DNA from: Actinomadura macra NBRC 14102
Lineage (GTDB): Bacteria; Actinomycetota; Actinomycetes; Streptosporangiales; Streptosporangiaceae
Reading direction: 5' to 3'
Assembly (NCBI RefSeq): GCF_001552215.1
Contig: NZ_BCQT01000010.1
Coordinates: 248,001 to 312,000 of the forward strand
Length of the DNA: 64,000 nt
The translations under genes and the position numbers were made by a program. This document shows positions 7,364 to 16,481 of the stretch, piece by piece. The notes under the pieces are model-generated. The model did no database searches. It worked only from the letters and a program-made list of their open reading frames with translations, and was not told where the DNA came from. How positions within the stretch are numbered: position 1 is the first letter of the stretch; every line of letters begins with the position of its first letter.

Positions 7364-7540
7364 TCACGCTGCACGCTTGTACTCTTTGAGGATTCCGAAG
7401 GTCTCGAACTCCACGAATGCCGAAAACCAGTCTGGGTGGGTCAGGCGGGGTGCCAGCGAGGAAGCTACAAGATCGCCAACAGACCATGTTGGCTCGTTGT
7501 CGGCTCGGCGGTTCCGAAACGGATCGGTATACGGCGGCAT
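7364..7540 (-). CDS. Hypothetical small protein
   Basis: A 58-residue frame (or 72 residues from 7582). It reads like a real protein C-terminus: YTDPFRNRRADNEPTWSVGD, then LTHPDWFSAFVEFETFGILKEYKRAA, with aromatic/acidic balance unlike a shadow frame. No Shine-Dalgarno sequence precedes either ATG. It sits next to the tRNA-Lys end and may be a cargo remnant of an integrated element. Function unknown. Confidence 0.35.
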   Translation of the reverse strand: MPPYTDPFRNRRADNEPTWSVGDLVASSLAPRLTHPDWFSAFVEFETFGILKEYKRAA

Positions 7541-7620
7541 CTTGTGGCACGGAGATCGGGCTGGATGCGGACAGAACGACACAGGCCGACACTGATAATG
7601 CCGGGCCGATACGTAGGTAG

Positions 7621-7680
7621 CCGACTTTTAATCCGTAGGCTGTGGGTTCGAGTCCCACGCGACCCACCACCCCTGACCAG
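7621..7680 (+). repeat. tRNA-Lys(UUU) 3' part, attachment-site-like copy 1
   Basis: Positions 7621-7669 read as the 3' two-thirds of a tRNA-Lys: anticodon stem-loop CCGACTTTTAATCCG with UUU anticodon, the variable loop, a T-arm with GGTTCGAGTCCC, an acceptor strand and CCA. The D-arm and 5' acceptor strand are missing, so it is not a complete tRNA gene. Positions 7648-7680 are repeated identically at 9328-9360. A tRNA 3' end beside an integrase C-terminus is the usual attachment site of actinomycete integrative elements. Confidence 0.7.
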
Positions 7681-7749
7681 GGCAAACGCCAGGTGCGACG
7701 CCCATCCTGACCCGTCCGGGTTGCGGTTTGGGTTGCGGTTCCGGCCAGA

Positions 7750-8127
7750 TCAGCCCCAGAGAGCATCCCCCATGCGTCCCATGGCGCCAGCCGTGAGTCC
7801 GTCCGTGGGGTGGGTGTACCGGCGCGTCGTACTGAGCTGGGCGTGCCCCAGGATGCGCTGAATGACGTGAATGTCTACGCCCTGCTCTCCGAGCAATGTG
7901 CCGGCCGTGTGCCGCGCGTCGTGCAGCCGGTAGGCGTCAACTCGGATACCGGCCGCCGTGAGAAGCGCCTTTCACTTTCCCCAGTCCGACCGCCGTTCGA
8001 TCGGGCGACCGGTCGGCAGGCACCAAACAAGATCCCAATCCTCCCAACCTTCTCCCGCCCGGTCACGCTCAGCCTCCTGTACAGCCCTGTGCTCTCTGAG
8101 CTGTTCCAGAAGCGGCGGCAGTAGTTG
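7750..8127 (-). pseudogene. Tyrosine integrase C-terminal part, with nonsense codon
   Basis: Reading from 8127 down, the frame encodes LLEQLREHRAVQEAE, then LVWCLPTGRPIE, a TGA at 7974-7972, and then KALLTAAGIRVDAYRLHDARHTAG with the catalytic His-x-x-Arg. It ends with IQRILGHAQLSTTRRYTHPTDG, which carries the catalytic His and nucleophile Tyr. The TGA falls where related integrases usually have Trp before Lys-Ala-Leu-Leu, so a single base change explains it. The N-terminal half is missing at the border with the transposase relic at 8128. It lies 81 bp from the tRNA-Lys end, as expected for an integrase next to its att site. Confidence 0.75.
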
Positions 8128-9181
8128 AGGGTTCCGCCCAGACGTTGCGTTCTTCGGATGTTCAGGTGGGCGGTCTGGTCTGGTTCGGTGATCGGTGGAG
8201 GCAGTGGCTTCAGCGGGCGGGCGTTGGCGATGCCCTGGTGAGGCCGACGCTCGTTGTAGAAGGTCTCGAACTCGCGGAGGGCGTGGAGCAGGTGCCGCTG
8301 GTTCCAGAGCAGAGTCCGGTCGAGGAGTTCGCGGCAGGTCTGCGCCCACCCGTCCATCACCGCGTTCATCCTCGGCATCCGCACCCCGGTGAGCACCGTC
8401 TGGATGCCGGCATCGGCCAGGACGGTGCCGAACAGGTCAGGGAACTTGCGGTCCCGGTCACCGAGCAGGAACCGCGCCCGGCAGCCGGCGCCCCCTGAAG
8501 GTCCATGACCAGGTTCCGGGCCGCCTGGGTCACCCACGCCGCGGTGGGGTGAGCGGTGACGCCCAGAACGCGGACACGGCGGGTGTGGTGCTCGATGACC
8601 TCCAGAGCGTACATGCGGGCGCTGGTGAGGCTCACGGTCTCCAAGGAAGTCACACGCCAGCAGCGCCTCGGCATGGGAACTCCGGAAGCTGGCCTAGGTG
8701 GTGGCGGAACGCTCGGGCGCCGGACCGACACCGGCGTCCTTGAGGATCTCCCAGATCGTGAAAGGCGCCACCGTGACGCCGAGCACCAGCAGTTCGCCGT
8801 GCACTCGCCGGTAGCCCCAGTTAGGGTTCTCCCGCGCCAGGCGCAGTACCAACGTGCGGATGGAGCGGACGGTCGGTGGGCGCCCCGGGCCGCTTGGGCT
8901 TGGATCGGGCGGCATGCCAGCCCGCAATCAGGTCGCGGTGCCAGCGCAACACCGTGTCCGGCCGCACCACGAGCCGCATCCGCCGGAATGACACTGGGAC
9001 GGACTCGGTGCAGTAGCGTCGCAAGCAGTGCCCGGTCGGGGACGGTGAACCGCACCCGTGCGCCGCCGAGTTGGCGCTCCAGCGCGGTGATCTGGTGCCG
9101 CAGCACCAAAATCTTGGCGTCCTTCTCCCGATCGGTCATCGGCAGGAGACACAGGACCGCGAAGGTGCTCACCGCGGTCAA
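8128..9181 (-). pseudogene. DDE (integrase-core) transposase, several frameshifts
   Basis: Family sequence is spread over all three minus frames. It starts as DREKDAKILVLRHQITALER (about 9145), then RPDTVLRWHRDLIAGW (8960), RENPNWGYRRVHGELLVLG (8845) and SARMYALEVIEHHTRRVRVLG (8615). The DDE core region follows as FLLGDRDRKFPDLFGTV (8475), and it ends at FETFYNERRPHQGIANARP (8240). This is the common actinomycete IS481-like transposase, inactive here. It separates the integrase remnant at 7750-8127 from the second attachment-site repeat. Terminal inverted repeats were not identified. Confidence 0.75.
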
Positions 9182-9327
9182 GCAGGCCAGTCACAAGAAC
9201 ACAGCCGCCCATCATCCCGCGGCGACCGCCTTGCCGCCGCCTGTTTCGCAGCTGATCAAGCGCGGCACCCGGAGCACCCATCCACGCCTTTCACCTGCGT
9301 GACCGCAATTATCGGCAAGCGCAGGGG

Positions 9328-9360
9328 TCGAGTCCCACGCGACCCACCACCCCTGACCAG
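9328..9360 (+). repeat. Attachment-site-like repeat copy 2 (tRNA-Lys end)
   Basis: A 33-bp exact direct copy of 7648-7680: the end of the T-arm, the acceptor strand with CCA, and 11 bp beyond. It lies 1680 bp from copy 1 and 87 bp from the stop of a second broken integrase. Two att-like copies, each beside an integrase read toward it, suggest tandem integration of two elements at one tRNA-Lys gene. Confidence 0.65.
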
Positions 9361-9446
9361 CACAAACAGGCTTCACACCACCCGCGGTCGATCGTGCCTG
9401 AGACCGGGATGAGGACCACCTGGGGGCGAGTCCTTGAGACAAAGCC

Positions 9447-10480
9447 CTATGGGCACTGGTCTTCCTCGTAGGTCTGGAGCAGGCAGGCTGGATCGCGCAC
9501 CGACTGGCTTGGCCGGTGCGGCAACTGTATGCGGTTGGCCTTCCTGAGTCGGGTATCCGGTATGCGGGGAGCCGAGGCTCTGAAGTGAGACGCGGCGTCG
9601 AGCCGATGGGGACGCGCCGGGTCACCCGGGTGGTCGGGCCCGAGGACGCGACGGGCTGTGGCCCTCCGTTCGGGTAGTGGCAGGCGGGCCGGGCCGTTGC
9701 GTGGGGCGCGCCGTTTGCGGCGGACCGGGCCCTTGCCGCGTCGGCGGTTGGTGCCGGGAACGGTGCCCGCGGCATGCAGGAGATGTGCGGCGGTCTTCTC
9801 CGCCGCGGTATGGGCGACCTCGGGCAGGACGCTGGTGTAGGTGTCGGCGGTGAGCACGATGCTGGAATGGCCCAGCATCTCCTGCACCACTCTCAAATCC
9901 ACCCCGCCGCCAGGGCGAGAGTCGCCGCGCCATGCCGCAGATCGTGCAACCAGATCGGTGGCATCTCTTGTTCGGCGATCAGCCTCTGGAACTGGTGGGT
10001 GAGCCAGCCTGGAGAGATCGGTTCTCCGTTGAGGTTGGTGCACACATACCCACTGTCGCGGTAGCCGTCGCCGAACGCCGCCTGCTCGGCCTCTTACCAG
10101 GTGCGGTGCGCGCGCAGCGCAGCCACGGTAGTGCGGTCCAGCGCGACCACCCGGTTGCTGAACGACGCCGAATTCTCCTCGATCAACCCCGCCCACAGTG
10201 CGGCATTCAACGCCCGCCCGCGACGTCGCACGGATCCGGCTCAGCGTCGCCGCCGTCAACCGGCGGCCCGCCTGCTGATGGTCATGGACGATGGCGGCCA
10301 ACATCTGGTCCACATGCCCGACCGACACCTCCGCCACCAGCAGATCGCCCAGCAGCGGCTCCAGATACCGGCGGACATGATCGCCATACCCGGCCACCGT
10401 CGACGCCGCCCCGGCATGGCTCCCCGGGATGGCTCTCCAGCCACCGTGCCAGCCATCCAGCCACCGTTGTCGGGTACTCC
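9447..10480 (-). pseudogene. Second tyrosine integrase, frameshifted
   Basis: The N-terminal core-binding part is visible as TVAGYGDHVRRYLEPLLGD and VSVGHVDQMLAAIVHDHQQ (about 10410-10270). The middle shifts frame more than once. The catalytic end reappears as VDLRVVQEMLGHSSIVLTADTYTSV (about 9900-9830), with the Gly-His motif and nucleophile Tyr, followed by a basic tail. No single frame covers the protein, so it is inactive unless the sequence has errors. It differs from the 7750-8127 integrase (different Gly-His and Tyr contexts), so it belonged to another element. Its end lies near attachment repeat copy 2. Confidence 0.7.
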
Positions 10481-10656
10481 AAGAGGTGCAGAGGCGGGTA
10501 TAGATAATCGTGCAGAGTTTCTTCTGGCCTTTTGGGGCCGCCTCTGCGAGTGGCTGGTCCTCGTCGTGCGCGGGCCGGGGGAAGGGCAAGGCCAAGGTCG
10601 CCTTGACCGACGATCCCGGCTGGTGCGTGCTGGCGCCGTACCTGCCGTGCCGCCGG

Positions 10657-11502
10657 TCAGGAGCGGACGGCTTCGACCTTGCGCCAGCGGGCCTCGCAGA
10701 AGTTGTACGCGCCGTAGAGCATCAGGCCGATCGCGACGCCGACCAGCAGCCACGGGCCTGCCGGTGTGTCGGCCAGTTCGCGCAAGGTGCCGTCCAGGCC
10801 CTTGGCCTTATCGGCGTCGAAGGTGATCGCCGCGTGCGCGATGAAGACGCCGATCCCGGCGAAGACCAGGCCGCGGGCGCTGGTGCCGATCACGCCGAGC
10901 ACCTTGACGCCGGTACGGACCCTCCGACTCATCTGCTCCGTGCGCAGTTCCTCCAGGAACTCGTGGCGCACGGCGCTGATGATGTTCGCGATGCCGTAGG
11001 CGAGGAAACCCAGGCCGACTGCCAGCACCAGCCAGCGCCCACCGGGCTCGGCCATCGCCTGGGCGGTGAAACTCTTGGACTGCTCGTCGCTGGACTTGCC
11101 GCCCCGCCCCAGCGCGTACAGCAGCACGCTGATGAAGATCGCGGTGTAGATCACAGCGCGGGCGAGCGAGGCCAGCCGCTTGGTCGGTTTGTTCCCGTCC
11201 GGCACCGGCTGGCCGTACAGCGCCTCCGAGCACCGCCACAGCGCCATCCCGGCGAACCCCACCACCAGCAGCCACAGCATGACCATGCCGCCGGGGTTGT
11301 CGACGACGGTCTGCAGCGCGCCCTTCTTGTCCGCATCCGCCCCGCCGCGGCCTAGCCCGATCTGGAGCGCGAGCCATCCGATCAGCAGATAGATAATCCC
11401 ATGGGTCGCCAGTCCCGCGCGGGACAGCGCGTGGAACAGGCCGTGTCCCGCGGCCTGCCGCCCGGCCCGCTGCGCCTTGCTCCGCGTCATACTCGGCGTC
11501 AT
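10657..11502 (-). CDS. DUF1206 membrane protein
   Basis: ATG 11502 follows GAGGAGGGC at good spacing. The 281-residue protein has six predicted membrane helices in three pairs. The first helix of each pair begins with a related motif: LATHGIIYLLIGW, then LARAVIYTAIFIS, then SARGLVFAGIGVF. That threefold two-helix repeat is the mark of DUF1206, an actinobacterial inner-membrane family of unknown function. The N-terminus is basic and cytoplasmic. It stands alone between mobile-element relics and is intact. No role can be assigned from context. Confidence 0.85.
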   Translation of the reverse strand: MTPSMTRSKAQRAGRQAAGHGLFHALSRAGLATHGIIYLLIGWLALQIGLGRGGADADKKGALQTVVDNPGGMVMLWLLVVGFAGMALWRCSEALYGQPVPDGNKPTKRLASLARAVIYTAIFISVLLYALGRGGKSSDEQSKSFTAQAMAEPGGRWLVLAVGLGFLAYGIANIISAVRHEFLEELRTEQMSRRVRTGVKVLGVIGTSARGLVFAGIGVFIAHAAITFDADKAKGLDGTLRELADTPAGPWLLVGVAIGLMLYGAYNFCEARWRKVEAVRS

Positions 11503-11825
11503 CGGTCGCCCTCCTCAACGTCGGCGCGCCTGTGCCCAGCACTTCGAGGGTCAAACCACGGCAAACAGGGTGATCAGCTCTGCACGTTTACCCGTACCTA
11601 CCTCTGTGCTCCAACGAGTACGCCCACAACCGTCAACGGCCGACCAGTGGGCCCGGCGCAGCCGCAGCAGTTCCTCCTCGGCTGGAGTCTCCCGGCTTCG
11701 GTGAAGCCGTGATGTACCTCGGGTTCGGTGGGGTCGGCTTGCTGGAATCCTGATGCCCTCGATCTTGGAGAGAGGCCCAGGACGCGCCGGAGCTATCCCC
11801 TGAGTTTCCGCCGGAAGGTGCTGGA
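11503..11825. other. Intergenic stretch, no gene recognised
   Basis: These 323 bp hold the upstream region of the DUF1206 gene and its Shine-Dalgarno sequence on the minus strand. No domain, repeat or hairpin was recognised, and the short frames present have no supporting features. Confidence 0.4.
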
Positions 11826-11935
11826 TCGGTCAAGGCGGGACGCCAGTTCACCTCCTGGGTGTTCACCCAGCGCGCCAAGGCGTCCAGGCTGATGGGCTCG
11901 ATCGGCGACTGCTATGACTGTGAGGATGGGCTGGT
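11826..11935 (+). mobile_element. IS3-family OrfB fragment
   Basis: A short frame encodes QFTSWVFTQRAKASRL, then MGSIGDCYD. This is the block between the second and third catalytic residues of IS3 OrfB transposases, which usually reads GxQYTSWxF...GDCYDNA. The sequence leaves the family after CYD. Only about 35 codons remain, so it is a relic with no activity. Confidence 0.6.
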
Positions 11936-12173
11936 CGCACATTCGGAGACCGGGCCTCGGCCGGCAACTCCAGCCGCCAGCACCGCAGCCCTTGATACCG
12001 CCCCGATCTCCCCGATCAGCCCGTCGGCTTAGGGCGTCCGGCGTACTCGCGCAGGGAAGAAGCAGGCCCTCCCGGGCTCGCGGATCCGTGCCTCGCGTGG
12101 ACTGCATGGCCTGGTCGAAACGTCGCCGCGCTATGCCTCGCCTCTACGGCCTTCCGGCACATCCGGAGGCGTT

Positions 12174-13043
12174 TCAGACACGCCAGGCGCGAGCGGCGGT
12201 CCGCTCGATCAGGTGAACGGAGTCCGCAGGAGCGAGGCTCCGTTGCGTCAGCCAGTCGAAGACGCGGCGATGCTCGTGCGTGACCGTCTCGTCCTGGACG
12301 AGGCTCAGCGGATGGCTCTCACTGTGCACGACAGCGGGAAAGGTGACCTCGAAGGAGGGCGCGAACTCCAGGAGAGTGAACGCTTGAAGAGCAGCGCTGT
12401 GGTCGGCATCCAACGGCAGTATCCGCAATTCCATATTCGGCAGAGCCGCAATTTCCACCAGCCATTCCAGTTGCCGATGCATGATCTTAGCGTCTCCTAC
12501 GCGGTGCAGGAGCACGGCCTCATCCAAGATCACCGACAACCGCAGAGAACGCGGTGCCCGCAGAAGTTCCTGGCGCTTCAAACGTACTTGAAGATCGCGT
12601 TCAATGATTGTCGCCGGTGCGGGAACGATCTCCGCCCAGCCCAGGATCATGCAACGCGCGTAATCCTCCGTCTGCAGTAGCCCCGTGACCCATTGAGGGT
12701 CATAGGCGAGCGCGACGTCGGCCTCGTCCTCCAGCGCGCAGTAGGCGGCCTGATCTTGTGGCAAGCCCACATAGCGGGCCCACCAACCAGGGCTCGCCGC
12801 CTCGCGCGCCAGGGCGAGCAGCTCGGTCAGCGCGCGGTCTTCGGCCTGGTAGAGCTTGAGCATGCGCTTGATGTCGGGCTCCCGGACACCGATCCGCGCT
12901 GTTTCGATTCGCGAAACCTTGCTGGCCGACCAACGCAGACGCCGTCCGACCGTCTCGGCGCTGAGACCACGGTCCTCACGCATGCGACGCAGCGCGACAC
13001 CCAGGCGTCTGCGCCGCACGGACGGAGCTTGAGATGTCGGCAC
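12174..13043 (-). CDS. XRE regulator with DUF5753 (Scr1-type)
   Basis: GTG 13043 follows GGAAGAG. The protein has 289 residues. An N-terminal XRE helix-turn-helix (LGVALRRMREDRGLSAETVG...SASKVSRIETAR) is followed by the roughly 180-residue DUF5753 domain (WVTGLLQTEDYARCM...RLSVILDEAVL...LPNMELRILP). Such regulators occur in many copies in actinomycetes, usually paired with a DUF397 protein, and affect development and antibiotic production. The DUF397 partner here is at 14252-14512, separated by a divergent cyclase-homology gene. That makes a three-gene set read outward from the 417-bp intergenic region 13044-13460. Confidence 0.9.
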   Translation of the reverse strand: MPTSQAPSVRRRRLGVALRRMREDRGLSAETVGRRLRWSASKVSRIETARIGVREPDIKRMLKLYQAEDRALTELLALAREAASPGWWARYVGLPQDQAAYCALEDEADVALAYDPQWVTGLLQTEDYARCMILGWAEIVPAPATIIERDLQVRLKRQELLRAPRSLRLSVILDEAVLLHRVGDAKIMHRQLEWLVEIAALPNMELRILPLDADHSAALQAFTLLEFAPSFEVTFPAVVHSESHPLSLVQDETVTHEHRRVFDWLTQRSLAPADSVHLIERTAARAWRV

Positions 13044-13460
13044 GGCCCACTCTTCCTAAGGGCGGCCAGGAATGGCGAAGGCCACCTGGCGTCACGGATC
13101 TTGAGCTGTCGGAGAACGATCGGCTATCTCCACGTGAAACCCTCGATGCATGTTGCAGCGCACATATTACTCTAGGACTTGTCCAAACTTGAGGGCAATC
13201 CGAAAACAGCGTGTCACCACATGGATAGATTTGCATGATTAGCCAAGTGAATCAAGCCGTGCATGGTGCACGAGCGCCAGGAGGCGGGCATGATTGGCCC
13301 CAAGGGGAGTAGGTCGCCTCGGATTCAACCGCCCGAGGCAAAGCACTGTGTCGAGTGCCCGTGATCGCGATGGCGCGGTGTCGGGACATGCCACCTCGGC
13401 GGTGGCGACCTCTGCGTCGCGGACGACTCGTCCGCCGATTGGGGATGGGAGGACGAAACC
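13044..13460. promoter_or_regulatory. Divergent promoter region of XRE and cyclase-like genes
   Basis: This 417-bp gap has a less GC-rich core around 13165-13245 (for example TATTACTCTAGGACTTGTCC), which probably holds the promoter of the XRE gene. The 150 bp before the cyclase-like gene are GC-rich. No gene is supported; the minus-strand frame at 13239-13577 is a shadow of the cyclase-like gene. Confidence 0.4.
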
Positions 13461-14108
13461 TTGCCCCTCTGCGGCCCCCTTCACCGAAGCATCCTCGCGC
13501 TCGACCTGGAGAGCTCGTCGACCCGCACCGATCTGATCAAGGTCGAGCTGCGGAACCAGCTCTATCTGCTGCTGCATCAGGCGATGCAGGCGGCGGGCAT
13601 CGATGAGCAGTCCTGCGAGCCCATCGAGGACCGTGGTGACGGCGCCCTCGTCCTCATCCAGCCGACCGACGAGGTGCCGAGGTCACGCCTGCTGGACCCG
13701 CTCATCCCCGCGCTTACGCGCCTGCTGGTCGACTACAACACCGCATTGCCGCCCGCCGACCGTCCCGCCCACCGGCTGCGCATGCGTGCGGTCGTCCACG
13801 CGGGTGATCTGCTCCGCGACGACCACGGGCCGTTCGGCGCGGAGATCGACGCGGCCTTCCGCCTCCTCAACGCCGACGCGGTCCGCTCCGCTCTACGCGA
13901 GACGAGCGTGCCTCTCGCACTGGTCGTCTCCCAGCAGATATATGAGGCGATCGTCATCCACGGATACTCCGGCTTATGTCCGCAGTCGTACGAGCGCGCG
14001 GTCGAGGTCAACGTCTGCGGGCTGACCCGTTACGGTTGGATTCACATCCCCGGTGCCGACGAATCGGTTGCGCTCGACTCTCTCCGTGTGCTTACGGAAA
14101 GTACGTAA
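13461..14108 (+). CDS. Stand-alone class III cyclase-homology protein
   Basis: TTG 13461 is chosen because GGGAGG lies eight bases upstream and the domain begins at once. The 215-residue product is a single nucleotidyl-cyclase-like domain. ILALDLESS carries the first metal Asp, DRGDGALVLIQP the second, RMRAVVHAGDL the following strand, and GAEIDAAFRLLNA the segment where active enzymes have Asn-x3-Arg. Arg is kept but Asn is Asp. It may be weakly active, changed in specificity, or a nucleotide-binding scaffold. Its domain resembles the N-terminal domain of the CRP fusion at 744-2390. It lies between an XRE/DUF5753 regulator and its DUF397 partner. Confidence 0.75.
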   Translation: MPLCGPLHRSILALDLESSSTRTDLIKVELRNQLYLLLHQAMQAAGIDEQSCEPIEDRGDGALVLIQPTDEVPRSRLLDPLIPALTRLLVDYNTALPPADRPAHRLRMRAVVHAGDLLRDDHGPFGAEIDAAFRLLNADAVRSALRETSVPLALVVSQQIYEAIVIHGYSGLCPQSYERAVEVNVCGLTRYGWIHIPGADESVALDSLRVLTEST

Positions 14109-14251
14109 CGATTTTACTATGACTCGCTTGTTCCACCAAAAACCTCTTGCATGGGTCCGACATTCTTAGTAGCGAATGCAACAGCGCTCTCGACAGGGAG
14201 CGTGGTCGCATTTGTCCACTTCAGATCAGGTCATCCCCGCAGAGGATTCGC

Positions 14252-14512
14252 ATGCACATGGCAGCCGCAGACACCGAACCATCAAAGTCATACACCCACC
14301 CGGCAGGTCCGGACTCGAAGCGAGACAGGTGGCGCAAGAGCCGGTTCTGCGGGGCGACCAGCGGCTGCCTCGAAGTGAGCGCCCTGGGTACCGGAATGAC
14401 CGGCGTCCGCGACAGTGTCCTCGACGATTCGAGTCCTGTCATCATACTCGACCGAGATGTCATGGCCAGCTTCCTCGGGCGTATCAAAGCCGGACAGCTT
14501 GACCTCAGATAG
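14252..14512 (+). CDS. DUF397 protein
   Basis: An 86-residue protein (ATG 14252 or 14258). It shows the DUF397 order: WRKSRFCGATSGCLEVSALG, then VRDSVLDDSSPVIILDRDVM, then SFLGRIKAGQLDLR. DUF397 proteins pair with DUF5753 XRE regulators, here at 12174-13043. In described pairs the small protein modifies or opposes the regulator. It is the last gene of the cyclase-homology transcript or has its own promoter in the 143-bp gap, and it is followed by a clear terminator at 14543. Confidence 0.85.
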   Translation: MHMAAADTEPSKSYTHPAGPDSKRDRWRKSRFCGATSGCLEVSALGTGMTGVRDSVLDDSSPVIILDRDVMASFLGRIKAGQLDLR

Positions 14513-14542
14513 ACGAAACACCCCTCCTTTCTGAGAATTGCA

Positions 14543-14580
14543 GAGGCCCGGAAGGTTACATCGGGCGGCTTCCGGGCCTC
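14543..14580 (+). terminator. Hairpin terminator after DUF397 gene
   Basis: A perfect 12-bp stem, GAGGCCCGGAAG and CTTCCGGGCCTC, with a 14-base loop, lies 30 bp after the DUF397 stop. There is no U-tract, as is usual for actinomycete terminators. Confidence 0.65.
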
Positions 14581-14605
14581 CGGGTGAGAGCATGTCGCGG
14601 GCCAG

Positions 14606-15250
14606 TTGAAGTTGCTGCACCTGACGGCCGCGATAGGACTCGGCTCGGTCGAGGTGCCGACCGACACGTCCTGGATCACGTTCCTGCGCGCCCCGGCCTC
14701 AGGCGTTCTGGCCTGCGATTTCTTCACCGTTGATACCGTCTTCCTCCAGCGGATAACGTGTTCTTCGTGGTGGAGATCGCCACCCGCCGGGTCCACGTGC
14801 CGGGTTCCCGGCAACCCGAGGGGCACGTGGGTGACGCAGCAGGCCCGGAATCTGCTGACGGACCTGGACCAGAGCGCTCAGCGTTTTCGTTTCCTCGTCC
14901 GCGACCGGGACACCAAGCTCACCGACGCCTTCGACGCCGTCTTCACTGCGGCCGTCATCGCCGTCCCGCGGACACGACCGCAGACCCCACGAGCAAATGC
15001 TTATGCCGAGCGGTGGGTCGGCAGCGTCCGCCGCGAATGTACCGACCGGCTACTGATCTTCTCTCGGAACCCTCTTCAAGCCGTGCTGAAGACCTATGCC
15101 GATCATTTCAACGGCCATCGTCCACATCGTTCCCTGGGAGAACCACCGCCTACTCCCCCACCCGAACCGATCCCCATCAAGGTCAACACCACCGTTCGCC
15201 GGACACGACTCCTCGGCGGCGTGATCAACGAATACCGCAATGCCTCATAA
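14606..15250 (+). pseudogene. DDE (integrase-core) transposase remnant
   Basis: Family sequence starts at FLRAPASGVLACDFFTVDTV, continues after a frameshift as FFVVEIATRRVHVPG in another frame, and returns as TWVTQQARNLLTDLDQSAQR and FLVRDRDTKLTDAFDAVF. It ends with YAERWVGSVRRECTDRLLIF and HFNGHRPHRSLG, closing with TAA at 15250. The N-terminal helix-turn-helix half is missing. It is of the same broad type as the relic at 8128-9181 but clearly a different copy. Confidence 0.75.
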
Positions 15251-15376
15251 CGATCAACGCATCCACGAAAACGCAACTCAAAGCCAGAATCTAAATTTGA
15301 AGCCCCACAGGCGGCAGGTCTGCACCCAACGCTTCATCCTCGGCATCCGCATGATCTTTCCCTTGTTCGGAGAGCC

Positions 15377-15601
15377 TCACCTTCCCTGGCCGCGCGAGCT
15401 CGAGGTGATCCGTGCGAGCTGGGCTCGGAGGTCTTCAGGGGTATCGGCATCCACCGTATCGACCTCGTTGACCTGCTCGCTGGACAGCGGGCCGCGCAAT
15501 GCCCACCAGCGGCGGCGGTCGGAGATCAGAAACCTCCACTCGGAGAAATCGCTTTCCAGTTGTGTCTTGGCGGTGAGAGTGGAGTTGCTCGTGGAGCGCA
15601 T
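15377..15601 (-). CDS. Small conserved-looking protein (74 residues)
   Basis: The frame starts at ATG 15601 with only a weak ribosome-binding site. The sequence (LESDFSEWRFLISDRRRWWALRG, then SEQVNEVDTVDADTPEDLRAQL) resembles small soluble actinomycete proteins with a Trp-rich core and an acidic TVDADTPEDL ending. These often lie near DUF397 and XRE genes. Function is unknown. It lies in the mobile-element zone but shows no damage. Confidence 0.55.
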   Translation of the reverse strand: MRSTSNSTLTAKTQLESDFSEWRFLISDRRRWWALRGPLSSEQVNEVDTVDADTPEDLRAQLARITSSSRGQGR

Positions 15602-16050
15602 CGTGAAATCCCCAGGGAGATCGGGACGTGAGAGCAGGTGAGTTCAAATTCAAGATCATTGCGGCCTCCATGATCGGGTGAACAGCAGACCGGAACAAGC
15701 CGGGGTAGGTAGCGCCACCCAACTTTCGGACACGCGACTCGGAGATCCTGCTTGAGGGCCACGATGTAGCTGGTCCTCAATCGCATCGGCAGTCCCTGCG
15801 TTGGGGACGGCGTCCTTCGCGGCGTGCGCGGGTCGCCGAGCACGACCTCCCACCAGAGCCGCGGCGGCGTCATCACGATGGCCGCAGTCCGATGGGCTCA
15901 AGTCTGGGAGTGCCAGGTACGTGCGCATATTGCCCAGTGCGATCTCGGCACGAGGGCTGCTGGGTCCTGTGGGAATGTGCCCGGAGGCTAGGCTCACGGG
16001 TGCGGCCACCTGGGTGAGCCTGGCCTCAGCGGTCGCCGCCGCCGAATCTC
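15602..16050. other. Degraded stretch, no intact gene
   Basis: About 450 bp. Minus-strand frames contain protein-like pieces that swap frame, such as RAEIALGNMRTYLALPDLSP near 15940 and RLRTSYIVALKQDLRVACPK near 15760. This suggests a decayed gene. I cannot name its family. Confidence 0.3.
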
Positions 16051-16352
16051 TCAGCCGAGCTTGGCCACGTTCAACAGCAGGTTCGGGGAACCGCTGCGGG
16101 TATCGCTGAGCTTGCCGGACTCTGCTGTCCTCACCAGTGCGTCCTGGATTTGTTGCGGGGTGCGCCCGGGTGCGCTGACAGGTAGAGGGCGGCGGCCCCC
16201 GCCGCGTGCGGCGAGGCCATCGACGTGCCGCTCATCGTGGTCGAGTTGCCGCTGAGGTTCCCCCACTCCGCGTCGGCGCCGCCGATCTTTGCGGCGTTGA
16301 GATCCCCCGCAAGCAGCAAGTTGGCGGCCGCCGCCGCCTCGCGATGACGCAC
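16051..16352 (-). pseudogene. Subtilisin-type (S8) protease C-terminal relic
   Basis: The minus strand holds the Ser active-site block of an S8 peptidase (TTMSGTSMASPHAAGAAALYL, about 16250-16190). After a frameshift comes a typical C-terminal end (TPQQIQDALVRTAESGKL, then SPNLLLNVAKLG) stopping at 16051. The Asp and His parts of the catalytic triad and the signal sequence are absent. It is a broken secreted protease gene in the mobile-element zone. Confidence 0.7.
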
Positions 16353-16481
16353 ACGACACGGGCATGCCCGGAGCGTCGGCGCGCGCCGCCCCGCCCCCCC
16401 CAGGCGTGCCCTGTGCGATGGGTGTAAGCGTAGGTGTCACCCGATTTGACAGCGGTGAGCTCGTACCGGCCCTGTTCCGGC

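Noticed and set aside
7287..7766. 159-residue minus-strand ORF containing VGRVGLEPTAYGLKVG
   Set aside because: That motif is the well-known artefact from translating antisense of a tRNA end; here it reads across the tRNA-Lys 3' part.
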